A stretch of 64,000 nucleotides of DNA from Arthrobacter sp. Leaf337 (GCF_001423745.1 NZ_LMPC01000029.1:102835-166834); one strand, 5' to 3'. Numbered from the stretch's first letter, positions 26,326 to 35,699 are shown. Program-made: numbers and translations. The notes: generated by a model from the letters alone, not told the origin.

Positions 26326-26994
26326 CTACTCCGCGGCCTTGCTTTGGTTGTAGCTGGTGGAACGCTCCTGGCCGCTGAGCTCTGCAATGGCGTCCATGAT
26401 GCGGTCCGTGACCTGGCGCCGCGCCGGCAGTGAGTGGTCCGGTCCCGTCTTTTCGAAGTACAGCGGCTCGCCCACCTTCATGGTGAAGTGCTGCGGCTTC
26501 ACGCCGTTCTGCCCCGCGGGCTGGAGGTTTTCGGTGCCGATGAGGCCGACGGGAATCACGGGCGCTCCGGTGGTCAGGGCAAGCCAGCCGACGCCGGTGC
26601 GGCCACGGTATAGGATACCGTCCCTGGACCGCGTGCCTTCCGGGTAGATGCCGATGCCTTTCCCGGCCTCGAGGATGTCCAGCAGCGTCTTGAGGGCTGC
26701 CACGCTCGCAGCCTGCTCCCCTCGCTCCACCGGAATGGAGCCTACGGATTCGAAGAAGGACTTCATGACCTTCCCCTTCACCCCGCCCGTGGTGAAGTAT
26801 TCGGCCTTGGCGAAGAAGGCCACCGGACGTGGCATGAGCGCTTGCACGATCACGCTGTCCAGGAAGGAGAGGTGGTTTGGCGCCACGATGAACGGTCCCT
26901 CCTTGGGGACGTTTTCCAGCCCGATGACGGTGGGCCGGCAGGTTCCGGAGATCAGCGTGCGGGTGGTCCAGCGGATTGCATCAAACAGTGCCAT
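26326..26994 (-). CDS. 1-acyl-sn-glycerol-3-phosphate acyltransferase (PlsC family)
   Basis: Membrane-associated acyltransferase making phosphatidic acid. The 222 residues contain the catalytic HX4D box (APNHLSFLDSV, near residue 40), a conserved SVGSIPVERG block, the glycerol-phosphate binding EGTRSRDG (near 120) and a VIPVGLIGTE stretch. The start overlaps the HAD gene stop by 14 bases, so the two are co-transcribed. The 111 bases after it hold GC-rich inverted sequence (about 26290-26312) that may act as a terminator but lacks a T tract. Confidence 0.9.
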   Translation of the reverse strand: MALFDAIRWTTRTLISGTCRPTVIGLENVPKEGPFIVAPNHLSFLDSVIVQALMPRPVAFFAKAEYFTTGGVKGKVMKSFFESVGSIPVERGEQAASVAALKTLLDILEAGKGIGIYPEGTRSRDGILYRGRTGVGWLALTTGAPVIPVGLIGTENLQPAGQNGVKPQHFTMKVGEPLYFEKTGPDHSLPARRQVTDRIMDAIAELSGQERSTSYNQSKAAE

Positions 26995-27697
26995 CGTTGC
27001 GCACCTCGCTTAGGGCAGCGGCGCGTACGGCATCCATGCCTTCAACCACCGCGACGAGGTCTGTTGTGGAGTGCACGATAGCCACGGCGCCGGCCTCATG
27101 CAGTTCGCCGTCGGGAGCGAATCCCCAGCTGACGCCGATGCAGTCCAGCCCGTTGGCCATGGCGCCGGCCACGTCCTGGGCGCGGTCCCCCACCATGACG
27201 GCATGTTGTGTGCGGAGATCGGACATGGCGGCGGCAATGATCTCCGTCTTTCCGCGCGGGGCGTTGGTGTGGGCGGCCTCATCGGCCGCCGAACCGCGGA
27301 TGAAGCTGAAGGAGGCCGCGATGCCATGGTGGTCCAGCACGATCCGCGCGAGCCCTTCCGGCTTCTGCGTAGCAACGGCAATCGGACGGCCCGCGACGGC
27401 GTAGCCTTCGAGGAGTTCCCGGATGCCCGGGTACAGGCGGCTCTGGGCGATGCCGGTCTCAAGGTAGTACGCCCGGTACAGGCGGATGACCTCCGCCAGC
27501 TGCTCCTGCGGAACTCCTGCGATATGGAGGAGGGAGTCGCTGAGTTTCGGACCGATCATCGCGTCCAGTTGGGCCTGGGCAGGGACCCTGATGCCGAGTT
27601 CGGTAAGGGCCGCGGAGATTCCGCCCGTTATTCCCCCCGCCGGATCGACAAGAGTGCCGTCCAGGTCGAAGATCACGGGCACTGTTGAAAGGGTCAC
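26981..27697 (-). CDS. HAD-superfamily phosphatase (phosphoglycolate phosphatase-like)
   Basis: Cytoplasmic haloacid-dehalogenase phosphatase of the Gph/PGMB type, 238 residues from GTG 27697. Motif I is VIFDLDGTLVDPAGG, motif II is in IAVATQKPEG (Thr), motif III uses a lysine in NAPRGKTEI, and motif IV is VMVGDRAQDVAGA. An alpha-helical cap lies between residues 20 and 90. The substrate cannot be set from sequence. It is probably translated together with the downstream plsC-like gene. Upstream lies the uvrA terminator. Confidence 0.85.
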   Translation of the reverse strand: MTLSTVPVIFDLDGTLVDPAGGITGGISAALTELGIRVPAQAQLDAMIGPKLSDSLLHIAGVPQEQLAEVIRLYRAYYLETGIAQSRLYPGIRELLEGYAVAGRPIAVATQKPEGLARIVLDHHGIAASFSFIRGSAADEAAHTNAPRGKTEIIAAAMSDLRTQHAVMVGDRAQDVAGAMANGLDCIGVSWGFAPDGELHEAGAVAIVHSTTDLVAVVEGMDAVRAAALSEVRNDGTV

Positions 27698-27721
27698 CGG
27701 CTTAGTTTCCCACAACTGCGC

Positions 27722-27790
27722 GAATGGCTGAAACTCGCATTCCCCGGCGGGAATACTTCTTCCCGCCGGGTCAGCAAGCTCCAGCCATTC
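27722..27790 (-). terminator. Nested terminator hairpins after uvrA
   Basis: Inner stem CCCGGCGGGAA (27743-27753) with TTCCCGCCGGG (27760-27770) is enclosed by GAATGGCTG (27722-27730) and CAGCCATTC (27782-27790). It starts 20 bases past the uvrA stop. Confidence 0.75.
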
Positions 27791-27809
27791 AGCGTGCTTG
27801 GGACTCCGG

Positions 27810-30737
27810 CTAGCTGAGGATCTCCGCCAGGAACGAGGCCGTGTAGCTCGTGGTGGACTTCGCGACCTGTTCGGGGGTGCCGGTTGCGATGATCTGTCCG
27901 CCGCCGGAACCGCCGTCGGGCCCAAGGTCCACGATCCAGTCCGCGCTCTTGATGACGTCGAGGTTGTGCTCAATGGTGATCACGGTATTGCCCTTGTCCA
28001 CCAGGCCCTGGAGGACCATGAGGAGTTTGCGGATGTCCTCAAAGTGCAACCCTGTGGTGGGCTCGTCCAGGACGTAGATGCTGCGGCCGTTGGACCGCTT
28101 CTGGAGTTCAGCAGCCAGCTTGACGCGCTGGGCTTCACCGCCGGACAGCGTGGTGGCGGGCTGCCCCAGCCGCACATAGCCAAGGCCGACGTCCACCAGC
28201 GTGCGGAGGTGGCGGGCGATCGGGGTGAAGGCGGCGAAGAAGTCCGCCCCCTCCTCGATGGGCATGTCCAGGACATCTGCGATGGTCTTGCCCTTGTAGT
28301 GGACTTCCAGGGTTTCCCGGTTGTACCGGGCGCCGTGGCAGACCTCGCAGGGCACGTAGACGTCCGGCAGGAAGTTCATTTCGATCTTCAGGGTGCCGTC
28401 GCCGGAGCAGGCCTCGCAGCGCCCGCCCTTCACGTTGAACGAGAACCGCCCGGGCTGGTAGCCGCGGACTTTGGCTTCGGTGGTCTCGGCGAAGAGCTTT
28501 CGGATGTTGTCGAACACACCGGTGTACGTGGCGGGGTTGGAACGCGGAGTCCGGCCGATGGGGCTTTGATCGACGTGCACCACCTTGTCCAGGTGCTCAA
28601 GGCCCTGCACGGCCTTGTGCCGTCCGGCCACCTGCTTGGCGCCGTTGAGCTTGTTGGCCAGCACCTTGTAAAGGATTTCGTTGACCAGCGTGGACTTGCC
28701 GGAACCGCTCACGCCGGTCACCGCCGTCAACAGACCCAGCGGGAAGGCGGCATCCACATTGACCAGGTTGTTTTCCCGGGCTCCGATGACCTTGAGCTCA
28801 CGCTTCTTGTCGTACTTGCGCCGCTTCTTGGGAATTTCGATTTTCTTCCGGCCGGAAAGGTAGTCACCGGTGAGGGACTCCGTGTTTTCCAGGAGTTCCT
28901 TGTACGAACCGGAATGCACCACCTGGCCGCCGTGTTCGCCGGCGCCGGGTCCGATGTCGACCACCCAGTCGGCCTCCTGGATGGTGTCTTCGTCGTGCTC
29001 CACCACGATGAGGGTGTTGCCGAGGTCGCGCAGGCGGGTGAGCGTTTCGATCAGCCGCCGGTTGTCCCGCTGGTGCAGGCCGATGGACGGTTCGTCCAGG
29101 ACGTAGAGGACGCCGACCAGGCCGGAACCGATCTGGGTGGCCAGCCGGATGCGCTGCGCTTCGCCGCCGGACAGTGTGCCGGAGGGACGCTCCAGGTTCA
29201 GGTACTCCAGCCCGACGTCCAAAAGGAAGGTCAGTCTCGCCTGGATTTCCTTCAGGACCTGGTGGGCAATCTGGGCTTCACGGCCGGTCAGCACCAAGGT
29301 GTCCAGGAAGTGCGCGCATTCACGCATGGGCATGGCGGCGACCTCGGCAATGGACTTGCCGTTGATCAGCACGGAGAGCGAGGCCGGGTTGAGTCGGGCG
29401 CCGTTGCAGGCCGGGCACGGAATCTGCCGCATGTACTCTTCGTACCGGTCGCGGGCCGAGTCCGAGTCCGTTTCCACGTGCTTGCGGTGCACGTACTGGA
29501 TGACGCCCTCGAAGCCGGTGCTGTACTTGCGCTCCCGGCCGAAGCGGTTGCGGTACTGCACCACGACCTTGTGGTCCTTGCCGTGCAGCACGGTCTGCCG
29601 GATGTCCTTCGGCAGCTTCTGCCACGGCGTGGTCATCGAGAAGCCAAGCTCCTTGGCCAGCCCTGACAGCAGCCGGTTCCAGTACTCGCTGGTCGCCGTG
29701 CCGAGCGACCATGGCGCGATGGCGCCCTCACCCAGGGAGAGCTCGCCATTGGGAATGATGAGTTCCTCGTCAACTTCCAGCTTGGTGCCGATGCCGCTGC
29801 AGGCGGAGCACGCGCCGAAGGGGTTGTTGAAGGAGAACGAGCGGGGTTCGATTTCGTCGATGGCAAGAGGGTGCTCGTTGGGGCACGCGAGGTGCTCGGA
29901 GAACGCGCGGACCCGTTCCGGATCCCCCGCTTCGAGGTCCACGAACTCCGCCAGGACGCGGCCCTCGGCCAATCCGAGTGCGGTTTCCACGGAGTCGGTC
30001 AGGCGCTGGCTGATGCCCTCCTTGACCACGAGCCGGTCCACCACCACTTCGATGGTGTGCTTGAACTGCTTGCCGAGCTTGGGCGGGTCGCTGAGCTGGA
30101 TCAGCTTGTCATCCACCCTGGCCCGCGAGTAGCCCTTGGCCGTGAGTTCCTTGAAGAGCTCCACGAATTCGCCCTTGCGCCCGCGGACAACGGGAGCAAG
30201 CACCTGGAAGCGCGTGCCTTCCGGCAGTTCCAGTAGCTGGTCCACGATCTGCTGCGGGGTCTGCTTGGCCACTTGCTCCCCGCAGATCGGGCAGTGCGGA
30301 CGGCCCACACGGGCCCAGAGCAAACGCATGTAGTCGTAGATCTCGGTGATGGTGCCCACCGTGGACCGCGGGTTCTTGCTGGTCGATTTCTGGTCGATGG
30401 AAACGGCCGGGGACAAGCCTTCGATGAAGTCCACGTCCGGTTTGTCCACCTGCCCCAGGAACTGCCGTGCGTAGGCAGACAGGGATTCCACATAGCGGCG
30501 CTGGCCCTCGGCGAAGATCGTGTCGAACGCCAGGGACGATTTTCCGGATCCGGACAGGCCGGTGAAAACGATCATCGAGTCCCGTGGCAGGTCCAGGTCC
30601 ACGTTCCGCAGATTGTGCTCCCGTGCCCCTTTCACGACGAGCCGGGAAAGGTCAGGGCGCGCCGGTTTTCCCTGGTTCAGGGGGACGACGGCGGGGCGGG
30701 CATCAACGGCTGGTTCTTCAGCTACGGCTTTAGGCAC
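27810..30737 (-). CDS. uvrA: Excinuclease ABC subunit A
   Basis: UvrA is the damage-sensing ATPase of nucleotide excision repair. The 975 residues have two ABC-type ATPase halves: GLSGSGKSSLAFDTIFAEG with LSGGEAQRIRLATQIGSGL, and GVSGSGKSTLVNEILY with LSGGEAQRVKLAAELQKR. Zinc-binding cysteines occur in CPICGE, CSACSGIG and the C-terminal RCEACSGDG...CEVCHGARY finger. GTG 30737 sits six bases after TAGCAT, which suggests a leaderless mRNA, and a LexA-like box abuts that -10 element. With uvrB, uvrC and polA in this window the excision-repair set is nearly complete. Confidence 0.98.
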   Translation of the reverse strand: MPKAVAEEPAVDARPAVVPLNQGKPARPDLSRLVVKGAREHNLRNVDLDLPRDSMIVFTGLSGSGKSSLAFDTIFAEGQRRYVESLSAYARQFLGQVDKPDVDFIEGLSPAVSIDQKSTSKNPRSTVGTITEIYDYMRLLWARVGRPHCPICGEQVAKQTPQQIVDQLLELPEGTRFQVLAPVVRGRKGEFVELFKELTAKGYSRARVDDKLIQLSDPPKLGKQFKHTIEVVVDRLVVKEGISQRLTDSVETALGLAEGRVLAEFVDLEAGDPERVRAFSEHLACPNEHPLAIDEIEPRSFSFNNPFGACSACSGIGTKLEVDEELIIPNGELSLGEGAIAPWSLGTATSEYWNRLLSGLAKELGFSMTTPWQKLPKDIRQTVLHGKDHKVVVQYRNRFGRERKYSTGFEGVIQYVHRKHVETDSDSARDRYEEYMRQIPCPACNGARLNPASLSVLINGKSIAEVAAMPMRECAHFLDTLVLTGREAQIAHQVLKEIQARLTFLLDVGLEYLNLERPSGTLSGGEAQRIRLATQIGSGLVGVLYVLDEPSIGLHQRDNRRLIETLTRLRDLGNTLIVVEHDEDTIQEADWVVDIGPGAGEHGGQVVHSGSYKELLENTESLTGDYLSGRKKIEIPKKRRKYDKKRELKVIGARENNLVNVDAAFPLGLLTAVTGVSGSGKSTLVNEILYKVLANKLNGAKQVAGRHKAVQGLEHLDKVVHVDQSPIGRTPRSNPATYTGVFDNIRKLFAETTEAKVRGYQPGRFSFNVKGGRCEACSGDGTLKIEMNFLPDVYVPCEVCHGARYNRETLEVHYKGKTIADVLDMPIEEGADFFAAFTPIARHLRTLVDVGLGYVRLGQPATTLSGGEAQRVKLAAELQKRSNGRSIYVLDEPTTGLHFEDIRKLLMVLQGLVDKGNTVITIEHNLDVIKSADWIVDLGPDGGSGGGQIIATGTPEQVAKSTTSYTASFLAEILS

Positions 30738-30743
30738 TCACTA

Positions 30744-30749
30744 ATGCTA
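30744..30749 (-). promoter_or_regulatory. -10 box of a leaderless uvrA promoter
   Basis: TAGCAT on the minus strand, a six-base spacer (TAGTGA), then GTG 30737. Confidence 0.55.
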
Positions 30750-30750
30750 A

Positions 30751-30766
30751 TCGAAAACTTCTTCGA
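30751..30766. promoter_or_regulatory. LexA-like SOS box in the uvrA promoter
   Basis: TCGAAAACTTCTTCGA has perfect TCGAA/TTCGA arms and matches 10 of 12 fixed positions of the Gram-positive/mycobacterial SOS box TCGAAC-N4-GTTCGA. It lies directly upstream of the uvrA -10 box, so bound LexA would block RNA polymerase. uvrA is a classic SOS gene. Confidence 0.55.
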
Positions 30767-30783
30767 ATTTCTATTGAGGGCGC

Positions 30784-31164
30784 CTATTCGGCGTCGTACG
30801 CGGCTGCCAGCAGCTGCACTGCCTCCGCGAAGCTGGCGCCCTGCGCCTTTGCCGCCGTGGCGAATTCGGCCGCAGCCGCGGTCAGGGAGGTCCAGGCCTC
30901 GTCCCGGGCGCAGACGATGGTTCCGTGCCTGCCGCGGGTGGCGACGACTCCTGCCGCCTCCAGCTCCTTGTAGGCGCGGGCCACGGTGTGCGGCGCCACG
31001 CCCAGTGCTGCGGCAAGGCTGCGCACGGCGGGCAGCCTCGTCCCGGGGGCAAGGGTGCCGCTGTCCGCCCGTTCGATGATGTTCAGCCGCAGCTGTTCGA
31101 AGAGCGGCACGGTACTGCCCTGGTTCGGCTTCCAGGTCCCCGGAAATTCCTGCACGCCGCTCAC
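30784..31164 (-). CDS. GntR-family transcriptional regulator (YtrA-like, short)
   Basis: A 126-residue regulator with only the GntR winged helix (about residues 19-87: LFEQLRLNIIERADSGTLAP, LPAVRSLAAALGVAPHTVAR, AYKELEAAGVVATRGRHGT) and a short helical tail for dimerisation. This is the YtrA layout, usually paired with ABC transporters. Its GTG start overlaps the preceding ABC gene by four bases, so it is the last gene of that operon and probably regulates it. The inducing ligand is unknown. Confidence 0.9.
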   Translation of the reverse strand: MSGVQEFPGTWKPNQGSTVPLFEQLRLNIIERADSGTLAPGTRLPAVRSLAAALGVAPHTVARAYKELEAAGVVATRGRHGTIVCARDEAWTSLTAAAAEFATAAKAQGASFAEAVQLLAAAYDAE

Positions 31165-33041
31165 AGGCCGGACTCCGGCGCGCGCAAGGTCTCTTCCCCG
31201 CCGGCAAACTGTGCGGCGTACAGCCTGCCGTAATGGCCGTTGGCCGCCAGCAGCTGTTGGTGGTTCCCTTGCTCTACGATTCGTCCATGGTCCATGACCA
31301 GAATTAGATCAGCGTCCCGCACGGTGGACAAACGGTGGGCGATGACGAAGCTGGTCCGTCCCCGCCTCAGCCGCTGCATTGCCTGCCGGATCTGCACCTC
31401 TGTGCGCGTGTCGACGGAGCTCGTCGCCTCGTCCAGGATCAGGATGCTCCGTCCGGCGAGGTGGGCGCGGGCAATGGTGATGAGCTGCCGCTGGCCCTGG
31501 CTCAGGGTGTCGCCGTCGTTGCCCAGCACGGTCGCGTAGCCGTCCGGAAGGGCCCTCACGAAGTGGTCCACCAAGGTTGCTTCGGCAGCTTCGAGAATGT
31601 CTGCCTCGCTCGCGCCGGGACGGCCGTATTCAATGTTCTCCCTGATGGAACCGGTGAACACCCAGGCGTCCTGCAGCACCATTCCGATCAGGGAGCGCAG
31701 CTCGTCGCGGGAGCGCCCGGTGATGTCTTCGCCGTCAATGGTGATCCGGCCGGAGTCGAGCTCATAGAACCTCATGAGCAGGTTCACCATGGTGGTCTTG
31801 CCCGCACCGGTATGGCCCACGATCGCGACGGTCTGCCCGGGCTCGGCGGTGAAGGACAGTTCTTTGACCACCGGCACGTCACGGCTGTAGCCGAAGGTGA
31901 CGGCGTCGAACACCACCCGGCCGGCGGTGACGCCACCTTCCGTCGGCCCGCCTTCGGCCGGACCGGCGTCCGGCGGGTCAGCCTCGGCCGTGTCCTCACC
32001 CGTGCCGTCGCGTGGAATCTCCGGCGCGTCCAGCAAGGCGAACACGCGTTCAGCCGACGCCACGCAGGACTGGATCAGGGTCAGCATGCCGCCGATCTGG
32101 CCGATCGGCTGGCTGAAAAGCCTGCTGAACTGGATGAAAGCCTGGACCCCGCCGATGGTCATGGCACCTGTCGTGACCTGCAGGGCCCCCACCACGGCCA
32201 CCGCAATGTAATTGAGATTTGAAACAAACACCAGGAGCGGCTGCACGGCGCCGGAAACGTACTGGGCACGTGCGCTGGTCCGGAAAAGCCTGTCATTGCT
32301 GTTAGTGAAGACCTCGGTGGCCATCCCCTGCCGGCCGAAAGCCTTAAGAACCTCGTGCCCCGTGATGTACTCCTCCAGGTGCGCGTTGAGCTCACCCGTG
32401 GTGGTCCACTGCTCGGAAAAGTGCGCCTGGGACCTGCGGGCGATCAACACAGTCACCACCGTGGAAAACGGCACGGTCACCAGGGCAATGACCGCCAGAA
32501 GCGGCGAAAGCCACAGCATCATGGACAACGCGCCGAGGAGCATCAGCACCGACAGGATCAGCTGGTTCAGCAACTGGTTCATTGCCTGCGAGATGTTATC
32601 GACGTCGTTCGTTGCCCGGCTGAGGACGTCGCCGCGCCGCTGCTCGTCGAAATGCGCGGACGGTAGCCTCGCCAGTTTGTCCTCCACCGCGGCCCGCAGC
32701 CCGTAGCTCACCCGTTGCACCGCAAGGGCGGTCACCGCTCCCTGGACCCAGCTGAACACCGACGCACCGATATACATCACCGCCACGATCACCAGCAGGG
32801 CGGCCAGCTGCTGTTCGTTGAAGGTCCCTCCAAAAACACCTTCAACCACGACGTCGGTGGCGTCACCCAGCAGCTTGGGGGCCGACACGTTGAGCGCAAC
32901 AAACGCACATGTGGCACCCACGGCTGCGAGCATGCGCCATTTAACTGGCCGGAGCAGTCCAAGGAGGCGCCTCCCGGCGGCCCAGGCGCCCGCACCCGCT
33001 CCGGCCACCGCCGTTGTCGGTGTTGTGGTGGCTGTGCTCAT
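31161..33041 (-). CDS. ABC exporter half-transporter with canonical ATPase site
   Basis: Fused membrane/ATPase half-transporter, 626 residues. Residues 1-340 carry six transmembrane helices (from LLGLLRPVKWRMLAAVGATC). A charged, Pro/Gly-rich linker of about 30 residues (around EDTAEADPPDAGPAEGG) precedes the ATPase. Walker A is GHTGAGKTTMVN, the signature is LSQGQRQL, Walker B is ILILDEATSSVD and the switch is VIAHRLSTV, so the catalytic Glu and His are intact. The ATG at 33041 overlaps the partner's stop by four bases, pointing to a heterodimer. Confidence 0.92.
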   Translation of the reverse strand: MSTATTTPTTAVAGAGAGAWAAGRRLLGLLRPVKWRMLAAVGATCAFVALNVSAPKLLGDATDVVVEGVFGGTFNEQQLAALLVIVAVMYIGASVFSWVQGAVTALAVQRVSYGLRAAVEDKLARLPSAHFDEQRRGDVLSRATNDVDNISQAMNQLLNQLILSVLMLLGALSMMLWLSPLLAVIALVTVPFSTVVTVLIARRSQAHFSEQWTTTGELNAHLEEYITGHEVLKAFGRQGMATEVFTNSNDRLFRTSARAQYVSGAVQPLLVFVSNLNYIAVAVVGALQVTTGAMTIGGVQAFIQFSRLFSQPIGQIGGMLTLIQSCVASAERVFALLDAPEIPRDGTGEDTAEADPPDAGPAEGGPTEGGVTAGRVVFDAVTFGYSRDVPVVKELSFTAEPGQTVAIVGHTGAGKTTMVNLLMRFYELDSGRITIDGEDITGRSRDELRSLIGMVLQDAWVFTGSIRENIEYGRPGASEADILEAAEATLVDHFVRALPDGYATVLGNDGDTLSQGQRQLITIARAHLAGRSILILDEATSSVDTRTEVQIRQAMQRLRRGRTSFVIAHRLSTVRDADLILVMDHGRIVEQGNHQQLLAANGHYGRLYAAQFAGGEETLRAPESGL

Positions 33042-34786
33042 AGCCGGCCTCCCAACGCGAGCTGAGAGGCGGCGATTTCCTGGTAGACCGTCGAGGTGCG
33101 CATGAGTTCGGTATGCGTCCCCTGGGCAACGAGCCTGCCCTGGTCCAGCACCAGGATGAGTCCGGCGTCAAGGATGGTGGCGATGCGCTCCGCCACGATG
33201 ATGACGGTGGACCGGTGCGTGAGCGGGACGAGGGCCTGGCGGAGGCGGGCGTCCGTGGCGTAGTCCAGCGCCGAAAGACTGTCGTCAAAAAGGTACACGG
33301 GAGCGTCCCGGAGCAGAGCGCGGGCGATGCACAGGCGTTGGCGCTGCCCGCCGGAAAAGTTTGTTCCCCCCTGGCTTACGGGGCTATGGATACCGTCCGG
33401 GAGGTCGCGCACAAAGTCCTCCGCCTGGGCGGTGCGGAGCGCGCGAAGGAGGTCGTCGTCGCTGGCTTCCGGGACCGCTATCCTCAGGTTCTCTGCCACG
33501 GTGCCGGAAAAGAGGTAGGCGCGCTGGGGCACCAGAGACAGGCTGTCCCGCAGGAAATGCAGCGGAAGTGATTTGACGTTGTGGCCGCCGATCAGCACCT
33601 CCCCGGAAGTGGTTTCCAGGAACCGGGGCAACAGGTTGAGCAGCGTTGACTTTCCGCTGCCCGTGGAACCGATGATGGCGGTGATTGTGCCCGGCGAAGC
33701 AGTGAAACTGATGCGGTCCAGCACAGCTGCTTCCGCTCCGGGGTAAGCAAAAGTGACGTTGCGGAATTCCACCGTGCCGCCGGGGGTGCGCCGCGCGTGC
33801 GGCAGTCCGGCCCGGGAAATCGGCGGATCCGCGATCGCGGGGCGGGTGTCCAGTACGGCCTGGATCCGCTCAGCGCACACGGCGGCGCGGGGAGCCGTCA
33901 TCAGTACGTACATCGCCATCATGATGGCGATGAGGATCTGCAGGATGTAGGCGATGAAGGCCGTCAACGAGCCGAGCTGCATATCCCCGGCCTGGATCCG
34001 GTGGCCGCCGAACCACACCACGCCCACCGATGACAGGTTCACCACGATCATGATCAGCGGCAGCATCGCTGCCACCAGCAGCGCTGACTGCAGGTTGTTG
34101 CGGGTCAGTCCACGGTTGACGACGGCGAAGCGGTGCGCCTCGTGTGCTTGGCGGACGAAGGCGCGGATGACGTTGGCTCCGATGATCTGTTCGCGCAGCA
34201 CCCTGCTGATGCGGTCGATCAGGACCTGGCCCTCCCGGTACAGGGGCACGAGCCGGCGCACGATCACGAACATGATGAGCACCAGCACGGGAATGATGGC
34301 CACCACAATGCCGGACAGCACCACGTCCTGGTTGAGGGCCAGCACGATTCCGCCGATTCCCATTGCGGGAGCGGCCACGAGCATGGTGAAGACCAGCACG
34401 GCCAGCGCCTGGATCTGCTGGACATCATTGGTGGCACGGGTGACCAGGCTGGGTACGCCGAAGGCGCCAACCTCCTGCGAGGAGAGCGACTGGACTTTGG
34501 CGAAGAGTTCCTGGCGGAGCTGGTGGCCGAGCTTCATGGCCACGTTGGCGCTGAAGTACCCGGCGCCAAGGGCAGCCGCCACTTGGACGGCGGCTATTCC
34601 GGCCATCCAGCCGCCCAGCCGAAGGATAAGGTCGGTGTTCCCCTTGACGATTCCGTCATCGATGACGGCGGCATTGAGCGTGGGCAGCAACAGGTTGGCC
34701 GTGGTCTGGACAAGCTGCAGCAGCACGATGGCCAGCACCACCGGCTTATGCTCGGCGAGCAGCCGCAGCATCATGCCTCGGAGCAC
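33038..34786 (-). CDS. ABC exporter half-transporter with degenerate ATPase site
   Basis: Fused half-transporter, 582 residues, with six helices then an ATPase. Walker A (GSTGSGKSTLLN) and the signature (FSGGQRQRLCIARAL) are normal. Walker B reads YLFDDSLSALD, with Asp in place of the catalytic Glu, and the switch region reads VAERIATI, with Glu in place of His. This is the pattern of the inactive-site subunit in heterodimeric exporters (TM287/288, BmrCD). GTG 34786 has GGAGG upstream; ATG 34774 is an alternative. It follows the methyltransferase gene by 27 bases. Confidence 0.92.
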   Translation of the reverse strand: MLRGMMLRLLAEHKPVVLAIVLLQLVQTTANLLLPTLNAAVIDDGIVKGNTDLILRLGGWMAGIAAVQVAAALGAGYFSANVAMKLGHQLRQELFAKVQSLSSQEVGAFGVPSLVTRATNDVQQIQALAVLVFTMLVAAPAMGIGGIVLALNQDVVLSGIVVAIIPVLVLIMFVIVRRLVPLYREGQVLIDRISRVLREQIIGANVIRAFVRQAHEAHRFAVVNRGLTRNNLQSALLVAAMLPLIMIVVNLSSVGVVWFGGHRIQAGDMQLGSLTAFIAYILQILIAIMMAMYVLMTAPRAAVCAERIQAVLDTRPAIADPPISRAGLPHARRTPGGTVEFRNVTFAYPGAEAAVLDRISFTASPGTITAIIGSTGSGKSTLLNLLPRFLETTSGEVLIGGHNVKSLPLHFLRDSLSLVPQRAYLFSGTVAENLRIAVPEASDDDLLRALRTAQAEDFVRDLPDGIHSPVSQGGTNFSGGQRQRLCIARALLRDAPVYLFDDSLSALDYATDARLRQALVPLTHRSTVIIVAERIATILDAGLILVLDQGRLVAQGTHTELMRTSTVYQEIAASQLALGGRL

Positions 34787-34813
34787 CGCACCTCCCCCCG
34801 CCGGGACGGCATG

Positions 34814-35590
34814 TCAGCCCCGTTTCCGCGCGACTGCGAAGATCCTCCGGAACGGAAAGACGGTGCCGTGGGCGGTGGCAGGATAGGCGTCCCTGAGCAG
34901 CGCCGAATATTCGGCTTCGAATTCCGCGGCCTCGGCCGGGGCGAGCGCCGACAGCACAGGCCGCAGTCCTGCGCCCCTGACCCATTCCAGGACCGGATCC
35001 GGTCCGTGGAGAACCTGCTGGTAGGTGGTCTCCCAGGCGTCAGCGTCGCAGCCGGCGTCGAGCATGATGTTCAGGTACCCGGCGGGTTCAGCCACGGCGT
35101 CGTCGTGGCGCAGGATGCCGCCGAGAGTATCCTTCCAACGGCCGGACTCGGCGAGTTGCCTCATCAGCACATGCGAGGGCGAACGGAAATTTCCGGGAAC
35201 CTGCAGGGCGAACCAGGCGCCGGGCCGGAGTGCCTCGAGCCAGCCGGCCAGCAAGGCGGGGTGGCCGGGGACCCACTGGAGGGCCGCGTTGGACACCACC
35301 ACGTCGGTTTGGTCCGAGGGCATCCATTCGGTGATGTCCTGCAGCGCGAAGGAAAGGTTGGCGGACTGTGCCTGCTCCGCTGCCTGCCGCAGCATCTCGG
35401 CGGAGGAGTCTATTCCCACGACGTCGGCCTGGGGCCAGCGCTCTGCGAGGGTGGCCGTCAGGTTGCCGGGGCCACAGCCGAGGTCCACCACGTGCCGGGG
35501 CTTCTCAGCAAGGACCCGGGCTGTGAGGTCGAAATACGGCCTGTCGCGATGGTTCCCGAACTCCACATACTTCGCAGGATCCCACTTCAA
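34814..35590 (-). CDS. tam: SAM-dependent methyltransferase, trans-aconitate 2-methyltransferase-like
   Basis: Class I methyltransferase resembling Tam, which methylates trans-aconitate. The 258 residues begin MKWDPAKYVEFGNHRDRPYFDL, a Tam signature. The SAM loop is VVDLGCGPGNLTATLAERWP, followed by VGIDSSAEMLRQA, DVVVSNAALQWVPGH and LRPGAWFALQVPGNFRSPSH. The start is TTG 35590, supported by GGAGGG at good spacing; there is no usable ATG. It is the first gene of methyltransferase-ABC-ABC-GntR, though a functional link to the exporter is not evident. Confidence 0.85.
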   Translation of the reverse strand: MKWDPAKYVEFGNHRDRPYFDLTARVLAEKPRHVVDLGCGPGNLTATLAERWPQADVVGIDSSAEMLRQAAEQAQSANLSFALQDITEWMPSDQTDVVVSNAALQWVPGHPALLAGWLEALRPGAWFALQVPGNFRSPSHVLMRQLAESGRWKDTLGGILRHDDAVAEPAGYLNIMLDAGCDADAWETTYQQVLHGPDPVLEWVRGAGLRPVLSALAPAEAAEFEAEYSALLRDAYPATAHGTVFPFRRIFAVARKRG

Positions 35591-35699
35591 AGACGCCCTC
35601 CAATGACTCGTGCTGTTGCCGTCAGGCCGAGCCTAGCCCGGCCCGGCCCCGCGACCAAGGAAGAACCACCATTGGCGGCGGGCACTAAGCTTGAAAGCA

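Noticed and set aside
27798..29666. 622-codon open frame opposite uvrA
   Set aside because: Shadow of uvrA; repeated HDE-rich pieces mirror the two ATPase halves.
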